The notes below the pieces were generated by a model, which worked only from the letters and a program-made list of their open reading frames with translations, searched no databases and was not told where the DNA came from. A DNA stretch of 64,000 nt. It comes from Ancylostoma caninum. Lineage: Eukaryota; Nematoda; Chromadorea; Rhabditida; Ancylostomatidae. Made by a program: the position numbers and the translations under genes. This document shows, piece after piece, positions 52,996 to 64,000 of this stretch (its first letter is position 1; each line of letters begins with the position of its first letter). The stretch spans positions 2,225,001-2,289,000 of the forward strand of contig JBAJFG010000309.1 in assembly GCA_037903475.1 (NCBI GenBank). Reading direction: 5' to 3'.

Positions 52996-54900
52996 CTATC
53001 ATGATGTTTTTCTGGACTAAGGGGCCCCGGCTCATCCGTTCGCAATCACTGCAGCCGCACTCTTTGCAAATCTCGAAAGTGATGGAACAAAGTTAGGAAG
53101 TATTTAGAAAGTTTGACCAACTGCACAAGTTGCACAAATGGTTTCAGAGAATGTCACAACAGCTTATGGTGACGCGTTCTTCATCCTGTATATTTGATTG
53201 TATTTTTTAAAAACAGACGGATCCTCAGTCTGCATAATCCCCAAAGGACCTCAAAGAGAGGTGCGCAAGGATCGTATCCCAAGTGAGGACACCGAGTGAA
53301 TCCTTCGATACATCCATGCACACTTCTTCTCGAAGCGGTTATCGTCCACTGTTCCAAAGCTGAGTGAAATCAACAACAAAGCTCCGCCGAGGGGCGACTC
53401 TGCTCCGTACATTGCTGCTATGCATCGTCAAATCGTTGTAAACATTGTCTCGCCTGGAGGGCTCGAGACTGCTAGACGGTGGTCCCGCCGCGAAATCCCG
53501 AATGCACCCGACTTCCACTACGTCTATGCACCTATGACGAAACATCGGCCGAATGCCCCATCAGCTTCGCATCCTCGCGAGGCACAGTCTATAACTGAGT
53601 CTCACGGAGCGCGCATGCAATCACGTGCTAGTCCCCCTACGTCTGCGCTCTAGAAAATTTTGTTGCACTACCATGATTTATATAAGAGGATAACGTCAGA
53701 AACCACTCTGCCAGGTCTGTCAAAGTGGTCCTTCAAATGCTCGTTCAATAATCTCTTTCCATTGTGATGACATGTATATTCCACCGAGTTTACAGATTGA
53801 AAAAAATCTTTTGGAAAAACAATCCTTTGTAGAAATCGTGTTTCTTCCTGATTTGGGCTTTTTCTTCTTGAGCCCGAAAACTTTGTAGGGGAAGAAAAGC
53901 GCTTCCAAACAGTATGGAGTACTTAATGGAAGCATGGCAAGGCGACAGAAAAATTGCAACTGAAAAAGGAAGCTCACGGATTTGGACAAGAAGTGGTGTA
54001 AAAAACGCCAAATGGAGTAGCCCTGGCGAGTCCTCACTAGGCACAGTAAAGGGAAGTTTTCATCACACTGCGGACAATGCGCGATAGGTGTGGCAATACA
54101 TCTGCGCATCGAGATATTTGGACAGTCTAATGACGTTAGCAGAATGGGGCATAAGGGTACCATGGGGTAGAATGAGTACGTCCTCGGAAAGGATTGTTAG
54201 AGCTGAATTACTTAATTTAAATAGTAACTTCAAGAGAAATGATTTCCATTCAGACAATACGATTCCTCGTTGAACGGTGTGGTTGGTGTCGCCGGAATCG
54301 AACAAGTCTTCTTTGAAGTTGGAAGGTTGCTGATGAGAGGTTGCTTCAAGCACAACCTTCTTCCATACTTAGCGAAGATCGTTCAAGTAATTTTGGCGGC
54401 TTTCCGAGCTTCAATTAATCGCCAGGCAAACCAGGTTCCGGGATGCTCTTTTTCATGGGCTCAATACTACTTTTCACAGGAATTGATAACAACAATCTTG
54501 TAAAGGATAAATAGCTCTTTCGAATCGTACATGACACGTAGCTAACAAGGGTGCGGAGCAAACTGAAACAGAAAAGTGGCTCAAGAACGTGATTTCTAAA
54601 TTTTTAGAGCCCTGTCAACTAAGGATATGAACCTGTTAATATTAGCGTATAAAATTTGTGTAATACCTTATTGGCGTGTGGTTCCACGTTCATTAATCCC
54701 GACCGAAAACAAGATGTGCTCATGGTTGAAAGAGTTCAGAATAATTATACTAGAAAATTGTTCATTTGAAGGAAACTACTTATTCTGACAATCCCAATTC
54801 GAGTATCAGAAATGGTCGTCTTGGCCTAGCAACCCTTGAACCTCGTATGGTACATAAATTGCTTAAAGGCAGTAGGAGCTGAAATCCTCGACTCCGAGGA
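52996..54900. other. no recognisable gene
   Basis: Includes a 147-aa minus frame (53720-54163) and a 77-aa plus frame (53420-53653) without motifs. No element ends were found. Confidence 0.3.
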
Positions 54901-54901
54901 C

Positions 54902-55049
54902 GGACGAGTTCCCCCCGGCGCAAAAAGGCGTTGCGGTGCGTGGTTTGGCGCAAAGGGAAAGCGAAATGCATTCAATTCACAGGGTTTCATGGCGGGACTT
55001 GGCCAAAACCACGCGCCGCAATGGCTTTCGCGCCGGGGAAAACTCGTCC
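54902..55049. repeat. 148-bp GC-rich palindrome
   Basis: GGACGAGTTCCCCCCGGCGC at 54902 is mirrored by GCGCCGGGGAAAACTCGTCC ending at 55049. Inner parts GTGCGTGGTTTGGC and GCCAAAACCACGCG also pair. It is a likely small MITE; open frames across it follow the GC-rich composition. Confidence 0.75.
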
Positions 55050-55217
55050 GCGCGCGAACACGGCCAGGCGTGTTCGCGACGAATACTCCATTTTCTCTGC
55101 AGGTAAGCCATCATTCTCTGTTTTCACATTTATGATGTGCCGATTCTGTACTTCACCACCCGCAGCTCAGCTCAGAGTCGAGAATTTCAGCTTCTGCTGC
55201 CTTTAACTCTGCAACTA

Positions 55218-56285
55218 CTAGGTTGACTAATGAATTTTTGGAGGTTCATAAATCCATTAATTCAGAAGCTAGATAGACAAACTTTGGACTATTATACAGT
55301 CCAAGATCAGCTCTACCTGTTTCCTAAAAAAGCTTCCTCAATTATATGGTTTCTGCAGACGAAATTGTACGATGAGGCAAAACATGGTTTTTGTGTTCCC
55401 CCAATTTTCAGACTATTTTTTCGCCCTAATAGGATAAAAGCCAGATTTGGTGTTAGCTTTGCATTTGGCCACGTAGTCGTGTTGTAAGCGTGCAGAAGCT
55501 GTGACTAGAGAAACACTTCCAGAACGATACGAGTTCTCAAATTTGACCAGGCGGTAGTCATGAAACTTCACATGTACGAAAGCATAGTTCTGAAGGCGAG
55601 ATGAAAATTCTGAAACGGTCCGTAAAAATGTTAGCAGCTAAGTTGGACGCAACTAAATCACTGATCGTCCTGCCATCTTGGCAGCCAAATATGGAAAATA
55701 TGGGCAAAGTGGATTTTGAACAAAAGCATTGCTGGTCAGTGCTTAACTTGCGACACCATTTACTTTAATCCCTCTAATAAACACTGATGCAAAATTTTCT
55801 GGGAAAATGAGCCTCTTTTGGTGATGAGTGGACATTGCTTATTAAAATGGACTTTTGTCTTGTTTGCATCGCTGAGGGTGATCTGGATATATTCAACGAA
55901 CTTTGACATCTCAGAAAACGGTAACTTTTCTGGGAGATGAAATGCTCCTCGAGGTGTTCGACAGTGGCTAGGTTGGATCTCTCCTTGTAATATTGTGTTG
56001 GCAAGATTTTTGCCTAATAGGGTATCTTTTCGAGCTTGCGGTGAACCGAGTTTTCGGCTAGAAAATTCATGCGAATCAGTGTGTGCTGAAAATTGACCTT
56101 TCGCACTCCGTTGAATCCTGTGATTTAGGCTTTTCTCCTTACATAAGTTTTACTGCACTGCTAAAATGTGCAGGAAATGCAGATCATAATACTTTCTATG
56201 TCAATGGAGAATCTCAAGTTTGAGCTGGGTTACGCACCTTCTAATGCGCACTTCCAAAACGGCCATTATTTATGGGACAACCTAA
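55218..56285. mobile_element. possible mariner-like element, ends only
   Basis: CTAGGTTGACTAATGAATTT at 55218 after TA, and AATTATTTATGGGACAACCTAA-type right end (...TTATTTATGGGACAACCTAA at 56285) before TA. The right end matches a common nematode mariner TIR. The left one agrees at only about half of the positions after TAGGTTG. The interior is not readable as transposase. Confidence 0.35.
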
Positions 56286-56682
56286 TATTAATGCTCTTCA
56301 TTTTTTCAGCATAGCACCCTCAATTATTAGAGGTGGCCCATTTAAAATCGCGTTCCCAAAACCTAAACGTGTAATAAGAGAAACTAGTTTTACTATCAGG
56401 GCAGGAGCTGAATTTATCAAAATAAGCAGGAGAATCCCCCCTCCCCAAAGTGTTCCAGTGCTTCGATCAGACGAGCTGTTAAGTCCAAGATATGTTTAGC
56501 ATAGATGAATATGAAAACTATACGTTTTTCAACACTGGTAACTGCTCAACCAGAGTTTGTATTCTAATTGAGCTGTGTATCCGTAGCGTTGTGAATAGGA
56601 CGCAACAAATCAGTCAAAAACGTAGCTTAACACCAAGGAGAAAGTGATAGAGAAAAATTTCTAAAGCTTTCTTATTCCTTAT

Positions 56683-57063
56683 CCCAAAAGTATTACCCTG
56701 TGTCTGTTGAAGAACCTTGGAATGCTTGTTGCTGCAAGTGCATTTTAAATTGTGAAAGGATGTTTTTGCCTTAACCTCTACTATGATCTGCTCTGCGACA
56801 CCTTGGCTGACACTGAGGCCAATAACAACAGCAGTGCAATCAAGGAGAGAGTGGCCAAATATCTCACAAGCCACGCCTTGGGCGGTCTCGAGCCACAATG
56901 CGAAGTGATTATTGTGATTCGAGTTACTCCTGCGAGACAAGACACACACGCCTATCTTATCGGTAGGCTAGGTATGAAAGCTGAAGGGAACCTTTGAAGA
57001 AAAATGACAAAAACGAAAAATCCTACTCCGCCATAAATTTCACATGCCAATTTCCCGGAAAAC
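56683..57063 (+). repeat. dispersed repeat family, copy B
   Basis: Best matched by copy C (50995-51300, reverse strand). It also shares its 3' extension with copy A (AACAAAAACGA / GACAAAAACGA followed by a CCTACTCCG-like block and GCCAATTT). It ends exactly where the foldback at 57064 begins. Confidence 0.7.
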
Positions 57064-58765
57064 AGAACTTAGGGTCCCATGCCCATGCCGCCACAGCGCC
57101 TGCGGATACGCATGCTGTGCAAAGCGTATAAGAGGGGGCGTGGCTTGCAAATTGCTGGGTAGAGTGTTGGCAGAGTTCCAGAAGAATGTACAAGACAATG
57201 AATTGAACATTATAATTTGTTCGAATTTAAATAAGGCTGTAGTTTAAATTTTAGGGAAAATGGGCGATTTTGAGAAATAAAACATCGATCTAGGGGTTAT
57301 TTGACATGCTGATTACGAAAATGACATCTATTTTGTATCAAAATGCCGTTTTTGAGGTGTTTCAAGCATACACGGCATAATGCATGATTTAACCAGAATT
57401 ACCAGTGCGGCAGTGCTGTTCACGATAGATTCGACAGAGCCAAAGTCGTTGAAAAATTTGACGCCTTGAAGTAAAGCAAATTAAAACAATTGGAATCATT
57501 TTTAGATTTGTAAATGTGATGTAGCATTCTGCGTATAGTACGGGTTTTTAAAATATTTCGTATGCAAGTTTCCCGTAGATATTCTGTTCTATATGTTTTA
57601 TTTCCAGACCGCATATAGTTAATATGCATAAGTTTTTCGTCAAATTAGCCGACTTCAACTTATAAAGGTTTCCGTTCCTGTGTACAAGAGTATTAAATGA
57701 ATGAAAACGAGGAGAATGAAGATGTGGATACGAAAATGTGTGTATTTCGAACGAGTCCAAAAATTTCAATCCTTTCCTTACTTCTCACCTAATTTATCCC
57801 TGGAATTAGAATTTTCAGCGTTTTTAACGAATAATAAAGTGTGATGCTTTACTAGCTCATCGCTTCATAGGATGCTTTATAAAATGTTTCCCATCTACAT
57901 TTATATCCTCTATTGATTATTAGTCCATCGCCAGAGGAGGTTTGAGAAATGTCTAGCAGATACGTACTGTGCCTGCAGGCGTACCTCAAGGATACAATGC
58001 TGTCGCATCGCCACTCCGTACTTGTTTTCTTAATATTGATTTTCTGGAACTAGAAATGCAACAGCCGAATGGACTGCGATCCCAGAGTGAAAAATGTTAA
58101 ATGAACTGATATTTAATAATATTCATAAGGAATCTCGCTCAAGGCACTGCACCACCCTTCTCAGAAGAAAAATTTTCATTCATAGAATTCGTTCTTCGTT
58201 GTCATGAATTAGTTTCCCAGCGGTTTCGAAATTCCAACGTGATAGTGAATCAAGCGAGTGAATTTACGCAAATGTACCTCCTTCAAATGCTTTTTAAATG
58301 CAAATCCAGAAGTTTTAGGAAAGAAAAGTACACCCATCTCAAGCCTTAATAGTTGAAAAAGGACATTACGTTGCAAAACAGGTACTGAATTCGGGATGAG
58401 AAAGTCAAATAATCTTATCAAGTTTCATACGATTCTGAGGGATATCGTACCTACCGAATACACTTGAAACACCTCAAAAACAGCATTTTGATACAAAATA
58501 GATGTCATTTTCGTAATCAGCATGTCAAATAACCCCTAGATCGATGTTTTATTTCTCAAAATCGTCCATTTTCTCTAAAATTTAAACTACAGCCTTATTT
58601 AAATTTAAACAAATTGTAATGTTCAGTTCATTGTCTTGTACATTCTTCAGGAACTCTGCCAACACTCTACCCAGCAATTTGCAAGCCACGCCCCCTCTTA
58701 TGCGCGTTGCACAGCGTGCGTATCCGCAGGCGCTGTGGCGGCATGAGCACGGGACCCTAAGTTCT
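57064..58765. mobile_element. 1.7-kb foldback element with about 300-bp TIRs
   Basis: AGAACTTAGGGTCCCATGCC at 57064 is mirrored by GGGACCCTAAGTTCT ending at 58765. The arms run inward through GCGCCTGCGGATACGC, GGGGGCGTGGCTTGCAAATT, TTCGAATTTAAATAAGGCTG and TTATTTGACATGCTGATTAC to about 57370 and 58465, with roughly 93 percent agreement. The inner edge of each arm carries the TTATTTGA MITE-family sequence. The two 66-67 residue frames in the arms are the same translation twice. No transposase lies in the 1.1-kb interior. Confidence 0.85.
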
Positions 58766-60889
58766 TGGAGCCCTACTCGCACTGGTGAGAATACCTGAAA
58801 ACGGTCTTTGTCACACAGAATCCATTCAGGAAGTTGCGATCAAGACTGGAACGACTACATTCTAGTCGTTTTGACCTAAAAATCCAATAAAGAACTGTGT
58901 CACCCACAGGTTGGATCGTATAAGATTTTTTGAAGACTGTCTCATCACCTCTTTTGATGAACCGTCCATAAAAGTCTTTGAAACCACCTGTAAGGACAGC
59001 ACAACCCATTCTCTTCCGACAATTTATTCTATGGTGCGTATTCTCATTTATATACGCTGGGATTTGCTTCGATTTTTCCTTTCAAAACTTTTTGACAGGC
59101 TCTACTTTTGCAGAGGTGTGAAAGTACGTAAGTGGATGCGGGAATCAGGTGCTAACGAAACATTCAGAGAAAACGAATCATGTTTTTCATTTCTCGTACA
59201 GAGCTCCTCTCTCTTCTTCATAAGCACAATTTATACCAGATCTATGCTCAAATCGTGCCTCAGACCACAGCACACATTTGCGCTGGACTTTCTACGAAAA
59301 CCTTTTGACACGATCTGCACACCAGAAGGAGAGTACTTCGCTTGAATAAACACAACATCATAAAGGCGCGTGTCCAACCTGAGTTGGAGCTCTTCGACTC
59401 TGTACATCCGTCATAAAATAGGTACAAGTTCGCTGAATGCACGCCTAGTATAAAATGACTAGTATGAAATGCTTTATAGACCTCTGATTTCTGCGCCAAA
59501 ATATAACTGGATAGATCGCGCAAGCCGTTCGAGAAAGATTTATAATTGTTTTCTATTAGCGGAAATATTTTTGGTCCAGATGAAATTAAGACGCTTACCT
59601 GTGTTCGCACCTTCGGTCCCGTCACCCGGATGTTCTGCTTTTGCTTCGCGGTCTGACTTTTGGCGCCCACCTGGAAATTGTAAGTCTTGTTTGATGCAGA
59701 TCGTATTACTTTAAACATGCTCAGCTCTTTTAACTGGGAGGACTTGCCCACTGCACCGGCTTATTACCTGCTTTATTCAGAAGATTGCAAATAAGCTAAA
59801 AAAACGGAAAAAGGGATGGATGGCTCTCCCTTCATGATAGAACTGTGAATTTTGGACAATTTTTTTTTATCTCAAGATATCTTAGGTTTCATTCTAACCT
59901 ATGCACATTAGCACTTTTCATGATGAATGTGGTCCAGATTTGTACCGGGCCGTACCAGAACGCCGTCAGGATGCGATGACTCACTGAGCTATACATAGTA
60001 TAATATACATTGCAGGCAAAAATGAGGAAAGCTTCCAAAAAATCTCCATAGTTTCTGTGTTGCTGAAACTTGGTGGGTGTAGTCATTGCAAATGTTCACC
60101 AGAATTGAATGAAGTTCCGGACATCTTCATAGTGACATTTTTTTTCAAGTCTCTTTTGGATTTTTGTGAAGTTTTACAAATACCTTTTCTTCATTTTACA
60201 TTGAAAAACACCAAAATATCTGCTCTATTCACAAGTCACTGCACAGTGGTCTGTAATGGAATTTCCACCAAAATCAAACTTTCCTCCGTGTATAGCTCTC
60301 ACATTTAAGTGATACCCAGCGTTCATAGCTGACATTCACATACCCACATTGGTTGTGCTTAACTCACCGTTAACATCCTGAAAATTTGGGGCTACCGTAG
60401 CTTACCCTCGCAAAATTATTCCGAATTTGGTTTGTTTGGTCGTGACGCTTTTGCTGAAGCAATAAGTCTTCGTCCACTGAGGGTCCTAAGGTGCCTAGAT
60501 CCCGGATCATTACAGATATCTTAGCTGAATATGCTGGAGTGGTGTTGTGCTCATTATGACTGACAAGCTTTGGATTTTTAAATTCCTGAAGAGAGAAAAT
60601 CTTAGCCTTTTCACAGGTGTGGAGGCGCTACGTCTTCCAAATCACCTCAACAGACAAAGCAATGGGGTTGTCCCTATCGATATGAAACCACACTACTAAA
60701 ACTCTAAACCCAAAAGCAAAGAGAAAACCTCCAGATTACATTTTTTTTCCTCGTAAACACCTCTCATCTGAATTTTGAGTCATTCCTCTCAATTTTAGGG
60801 AGGTGACACTCTGATGAGATTCTTTCTACTGTTACTTGAATTTCATTAGCTCAAGCACATAAATACTCAATAGGTATCTCAAATCTGCA
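58766..60889. other. no recognisable gene
   Basis: The longest frames are 163 aa (59260-59751, -) and 144 aa (58911-59345, +). They overlap antisense, and neither has a motif I recognise. The minus frame ends in a cysteine pair (CRSCQKV). A GTAAGC donor-like site near 59610 (-) is a hint of an exon but has no partner. Confidence 0.3.
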
Positions 60890-60960
60890 TCTACTATTAT
60901 AAAGCTTACACGAGTGTTTCGTTGCCGTGGCGGCGTCGGTGGAGGGGCTCGAGGACTAGG
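60890..60960 (+). mobile_element. candidate Helitron 5' terminus
   Basis: TCTACTATTATAAAGCTTAC at 60890, preceded by A (A|T insertion context), followed by GAGTGTTTCGTTGCC. This is the usual style of a Helitron left end. No hairpin plus CTRR terminus was located downstream. Confidence 0.3.
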
Positions 60961-61928
60961 TGCATTTTGCGCTACTCCCCTGAAGCACTCTTTATCGGTC
61001 TACAAGTTTCAAGTTTCTTTTGTTATTACAATGAAAATTCAAAAATGTTTGATTGGAAACGATGTCACAAAACGGGGTTGTTTGCGGGAATTCTCTTTAT
61101 GGAACATGCTCTTAAGTTTCATCAATTTATCAACTTTACCACATATCAAAAGTAGGTTCACTAATGACCACATAGCTGTTTATAAACAAGTCTTCTCATG
61201 TCAAGCATATTAAGTAAACAGAACAGGAAATGCATAGCATTTCTTTGTGGTCTTTTATTCCATACTTCATCGGCAGAAATGGTGCATATCGTGTTCAGAA
61301 CACGAAGAACTCAGGCCAGTGTGCAACTTTCCATTACTCTTCTAACTCAAAACTTCTTTATCAGAACTCCTAACAACATTGACAAGGTAGTTACTTTGTA
61401 CAAAAAGGTGTACGAATTCGGTGTCTTTGCAACTATGCCCAGCGGAGTGATAACGAGGCAACTGTGAAAGTCAAGCTCACCCTTCAGGCATTTCCCTGTC
61501 CTCCGCTGTTACCTACAGGACTAGAGAGGTCATAGCTGTTGTTTTAGCGTGATTGTTCTTTTGAGTAAGGAGTAGAACGTAATGGATAAGACCAAACACA
61601 CTGGAACATTTGGGATTATCTCGTCCATTCTTAATTCGAAATTGTAGAGCACGACTATTTCTAACTAACAGTTTTGTACTGATTCCGGCAACTCATTAAA
61701 TTTGGTTGGATTGGCGTCGTGAAAATTGGAGAACATTAAATAGTGATTAATCGTCAATTTTTAAAACCATCGTAGCACCACTTGTTTTCCTGCAGGCACT
61801 CTCCAAATGTCCAGTCCATAAAAATGCGGTGGTGGTTTCATCCAGTTAATCACTTTTAACCTCGTAGGTTCGATCTTTAATAGAGGGACGCAGAGGGGCG
61901 ACCCCGGGTCGCCCGGGGACAGCCATTT
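60960..61928. other. no recognisable gene
   Basis: The frames at 60914-61213 (99 aa) and 61198-61467 (89 aa) overlap in sequence and share no known motif. The second reads as a mixed polar and aromatic stretch that could be a decayed exon. Confidence 0.3.
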
Positions 61929-62045
61929 GCTAGTGGCTCCGGACCGAACCGTAAGCTCATACAATATTTTTACCTATTTTATAAAGTAATTCCAACATTC
62001 GGCGACCTGTTCTCGGGGGGGGGGGGGTAGGGGCGGGATCTTTTT
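61929..62045. mobile_element. relic related to the hAT MITE at 52702
   Basis: CTAGTGGCTCCGG at 61929, TATTTTATAAAGTAATTCCA and TTCGGCGACCTGTTCTCGGG followed by a G-run match the 3' half of 52702-52987 (TATTATAAAGTAATTTCGAA, TTTGGCGACCCATTCTAGGG). The TIRs are eroded. Confidence 0.5.
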
Positions 62046-62433
62046 CGGGAAGCGCTCCTATGGCATCACTTTGAAATGGATAACAGAGAACATGCAGTAT
62101 TCTTTGCTCTGTTCTGGTCGTTAATGACGCTCGAAATGTCAGGCGAAATGCCAGATCGGTGAAGTTGACTCGGTTTCGATAACGGTACGCAGACTTCTTT
62201 GTGATAGCCTGCGAAGAAGCAGGTAGCAGCCGTCTGTTCCATGAAACTTGTGGTGAATTTTTGCATTCTCATCGCCACGGTAGCATGCTGGTCCGATGAG
62301 GATAGGTACGTTTGCATATTTGTACTAACTTCTTCTCTTTTGCTTTTTTCTTCCCTTCTCAACTGCTGGAAACGTCTACTGAAAGTGTCTAGTTCTCAAC
62401 TTATATGAAAATCTCTTTATTTGCCAACCGCAA

Positions 62434-62516
62434 AACCATTGGATGAGGATTCAAGCCTTTTAGAGACAATGCTTTTACATTGTCTCTAAAAGACTTGAAT
62501 CCTCATCCGATGGTTG
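62434..62516. repeat. long hairpin, about 38-bp stem
   Basis: AACCATTGGATGAGGATTCA, continuing through AGCCTTTTAGAGACAATG, pairs with CATTGTCTCTAAAAGACTTG and onward to GGATGAGGATTCA's complement and ATGGTT's complement, with two or three mismatches and a 6-base CTTTTA loop. The length and near-perfect pairing would suit a miRNA-like precursor or a small MITE. Confidence 0.8.
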
Positions 62517-62519
62517 TCA

Positions 62520-62808
62520 TTGTCTTACGGAAACAGGTAAATTAATTTCACTAGCAAGGTAGATTACTACATAAATTACGTAAATTACACTAGGTAATTT
62601 AATTTCACTAATTTCACCCCGATTTTCGCCGCCGAAAGCCTCTGTTCAATATTCTATTTTTGACATTTCAATGTTAGCATTCGAACAAGCGCCCCGGAGT
62701 AAAGAACTATGACGATCTTGGTTTACTGCTGAAGTTATTCGAGACAATTATTTCGGATAGTTTCATGAAAAACCTCTTTTACACTTATTATATTTACCCT
62801 TTCATTAG
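62520..62808. other. no recognisable gene
   Basis: Contains short direct and inverted repeats of AATTTCACTA and AAATTAC near 62540-62615 and nothing gene-like. Confidence 0.35.
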
Positions 62809-62926
62809 GGCCCTAGTGTGCTTATCTATGATATATTGTTTATATTACTTTTATTACTATTCTTGAACATTTTCGCTGGAATGCATTCACGCAGACTGCA
62901 TCACTTGTGGACTGTCAGTCGCGAAG
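62809..62926 (+). CDS. possible membrane-segment exon upstream of the EGF gene
   Basis: After a TTTCATTAG acceptor, the frame reads YDILFILLLLLFLNIF then AGMHSRRLHHLW, and a GTAACA donor-like site follows. One hydrophobic helix followed by positive residues would suit a signal anchor. No ATG lies in a usable position before the hydrophobic run. A second possible exon after TTTTTTTAG at 63048 reads IPAPEVVNEQADSPIHL in one frame, but its phase does not fit this donor. Linkage to the EGF exons is a guess. Confidence 0.25.
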
Positions 62927-63366
62927 CAAGTAACACACTTGCTACGTGTTTGTACTGTGGAACTCCTACCAATGATTTTTCATTTTCGATTCAAAGCATG
63001 TTTTCACGGCTAATCTATTCCTACATAAATTCATTGTGTTTTTTTTAGTATTCTCATCCCTGCACCGGAAGTTGTCAACGAACAAGCTGACTCACCCATA
63101 CACCTTATCTATGTTCCACAATATCTTCATTTCGGCTGATTAAGCTGCAACTAACAGCGCTAAGAAGATTACCAAACAAAAAGTCACCTCAGTTTTCTGG
63201 GAGATAACACATGAGTTGGGTAGCGTAACGATAAAGGATTTTCATTCCCACGATATGCGAATTCGAAGGGAACGTTTATTTTAAGCAGAAAGGAAAGCAA
63301 CACTAACATAGCTGTTGTAAATTTACTGAAAAATCTGAAATAATATGATAATTTCTCGAGCTTCAG

Positions 63367-63710
63367 ACGATTCTGCGAAGGCCTCGAATGCGAGTCGAGG
63401 GAGGATCTTCTCAAAACTATTCAACAGCTACAAGATGAGAACAGACGCTTGTCAGTGTCTGCATTTCCAGCGGCCACTTCGATTATCTCATTAGAGGGTG
63501 GGGTATTTCCAACAAGCGAGTGAGTTTCTCTCTCTGAAAAGAAATGATGGTATCACAATACTCCCTCCTTTGCTGTAGAAATCCGCTGACCTCGGCACCT
63601 TTCACATCGACTTCTGCTCCAAAGGCACAGTGTGACATCTGTTCATCGCAACCCTGTCTAAATGGTGGTATATGCCATGCTAATGCAGTCAGTCCATGGA
63701 AATCATACTG
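63367..63710 (+). CDS. EGF-like domain protein, two internal exons
   Basis: Exon 63367-63519 follows the acceptor AGCTTCAG and ends before GTGAGT. It encodes RFCEGLECESREDLLKTIQQ, then LQDENRRLSV and SIISLEGGVFPTSE, with a heptad-like stretch that could form a short coiled coil. Exon 63579-63710 follows TGCTGTAG and ends before GTAAGT. It encodes a Ser/Thr/Pro linker and QCDICSSQPCLNGGICHANA, a clear start of an EGF-like domain (C-x-x-x-PC-x-NGG-x-C). Phases agree (GA|A) and the donor and acceptor sites are canonical, so this is a real gene. The product is presumably extracellular or membrane-anchored. The remaining EGF cysteines must lie in the next exon, beyond the window or in its last 290 bases, where I could not find them. 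The family cannot be named from this part. Confidence 0.75.
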
Positions 63711-64000
63711 GTAAGTTCCTCTCTGACGTACGTAGTGGTTAGAGGAAATATTTTCTGAAACATACCAAAATTTCTGAGCTTTTGAGTAAGGTGCAAATTC
63801 AAATACAAATCAGCGGGTTTCAAGCAGAGATGTGCGGATTTGTTCATTTTCTGTTTTACGGTCCACCGGTTTCGGTTCGGCACACGAAAATCCAGGCAAA
63901 CTAAGGCAGAATGAGAATGCATGTTTCCTTTCAAATCTGGTGAGGAGCAGGCCAAGTAACTGAATGTGAGCTATGTATCTAGCTACCAAACAAACTATGA
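63711..64000 (+). other. presumed intron of the EGF gene
   Basis: Starts with the donor GTAAGTTCC. No acceptor followed by a cysteine-rich EGF continuation was found before the end of the window. Confidence 0.4.

Noticed and set aside
53420..53653. 77-aa ORF as a retroelement or gene exon
   Set aside because: Weak polar sequence, open on both strands, no recognisable family.
57044..58782. Twin 66-67 aa ORFs as a conserved small gene
   Set aside because: They are the same TIR translated from each arm of a foldback; agreement reflects repeat identity.
59260..59751. 163-aa minus-strand ORF as a transposase
   Set aside because: No catalytic DDE/D blocks could be placed; antisense frames of similar length overlap it.
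62818..63048. 76-aa ORF starting with GTG as a small membrane protein
   Set aside because: GTG starts are not expected in nematode nuclear genes; the hydrophobic run may be an exon instead.
1..64000. CRISPR arrays, bacterial operons, riboswitches, spliced-leader or rRNA genes
   Set aside because: No direct-repeat/spacer pattern, no Shine-Dalgarno-linked ORF series, and no SL1, 5S or large rRNA sequence was recognised.

Overview
The window looks like repeat-rich DNA from a nematode, most plausibly a clade V strongylid (hookworm-like). The evidence is short (about 45-75 bp) introns with pyrimidine-rich TTTCAG-type acceptors, a worm-type casein-kinase-1/TTBK-like kinase gene, and many mariner, Penelope-like (PLE) and foldback elements. 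The species is inference. I see no bacterial-type operon, rRNA, CRISPR array or intact viral genome.

Conventional genes are few. A ten-exon CK1/TTBK-family kinase lies at 10073-12338 (+). It has no recognisable first exon and one damaged splice acceptor. At the right edge (63367-63710, +) are two internal exons of a gene with a short heptad-like segment and an EGF-like domain; it continues beyond the window. Almost everything else is mobile or repetitive DNA in various states of decay.

Layout: 1-480 BEL/Pao relic; 2.4-3.1 and 9.06-10.05 kb two copies of one dispersed repeat; 3880-5383 decayed mariner; 10.07-12.34 kb kinase; 12685-13999 decayed mariner; 14800-24938 a giant palindrome of two roughly 5 kb arms about a 20-bp spacer, inserted in a small MITE (14638-25015), each arm carrying a second nested palindrome and a 50-bp minisatellite; 25.1-29.75 kb a cluster of PLE fragments, including one 1.43-kb unit with about 310-bp inverted terminal repeats that carry a hammerhead-ribozyme-like motif; 31.4-32.3 kb a mariner-type non-autonomous element; 35184-36503 the best preserved mariner (TA target duplication, DD34D transposase with one in-frame stop), abutting a 1.2-kb foldback element (36519-37699); 39.4-40.5 kb LINE fragment; 41.3-47.3 kb GC-rich and other TIR elements; 48.2-49.15 kb decayed mariner; 49.4-51.9 kb Helitron-like candidate; 52.2-53.0 kb a 60-bp minisatellite with a hAT-type MITE at its end (perfect 8-bp target duplication); 54.9-58.8 kb further palindromic elements; 58.8-62.8 kb mostly unrecognised DNA; then the EGF gene.

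The genes do not form a pathway. The common theme is inverted-repeat architecture: at least eight separate palindromic or foldback units, some nested three deep. The kinase gene appears to have lost or been separated from its 5' end where a repeat abuts it. All homology calls come from reading translations and motifs by eye; no database search was run.
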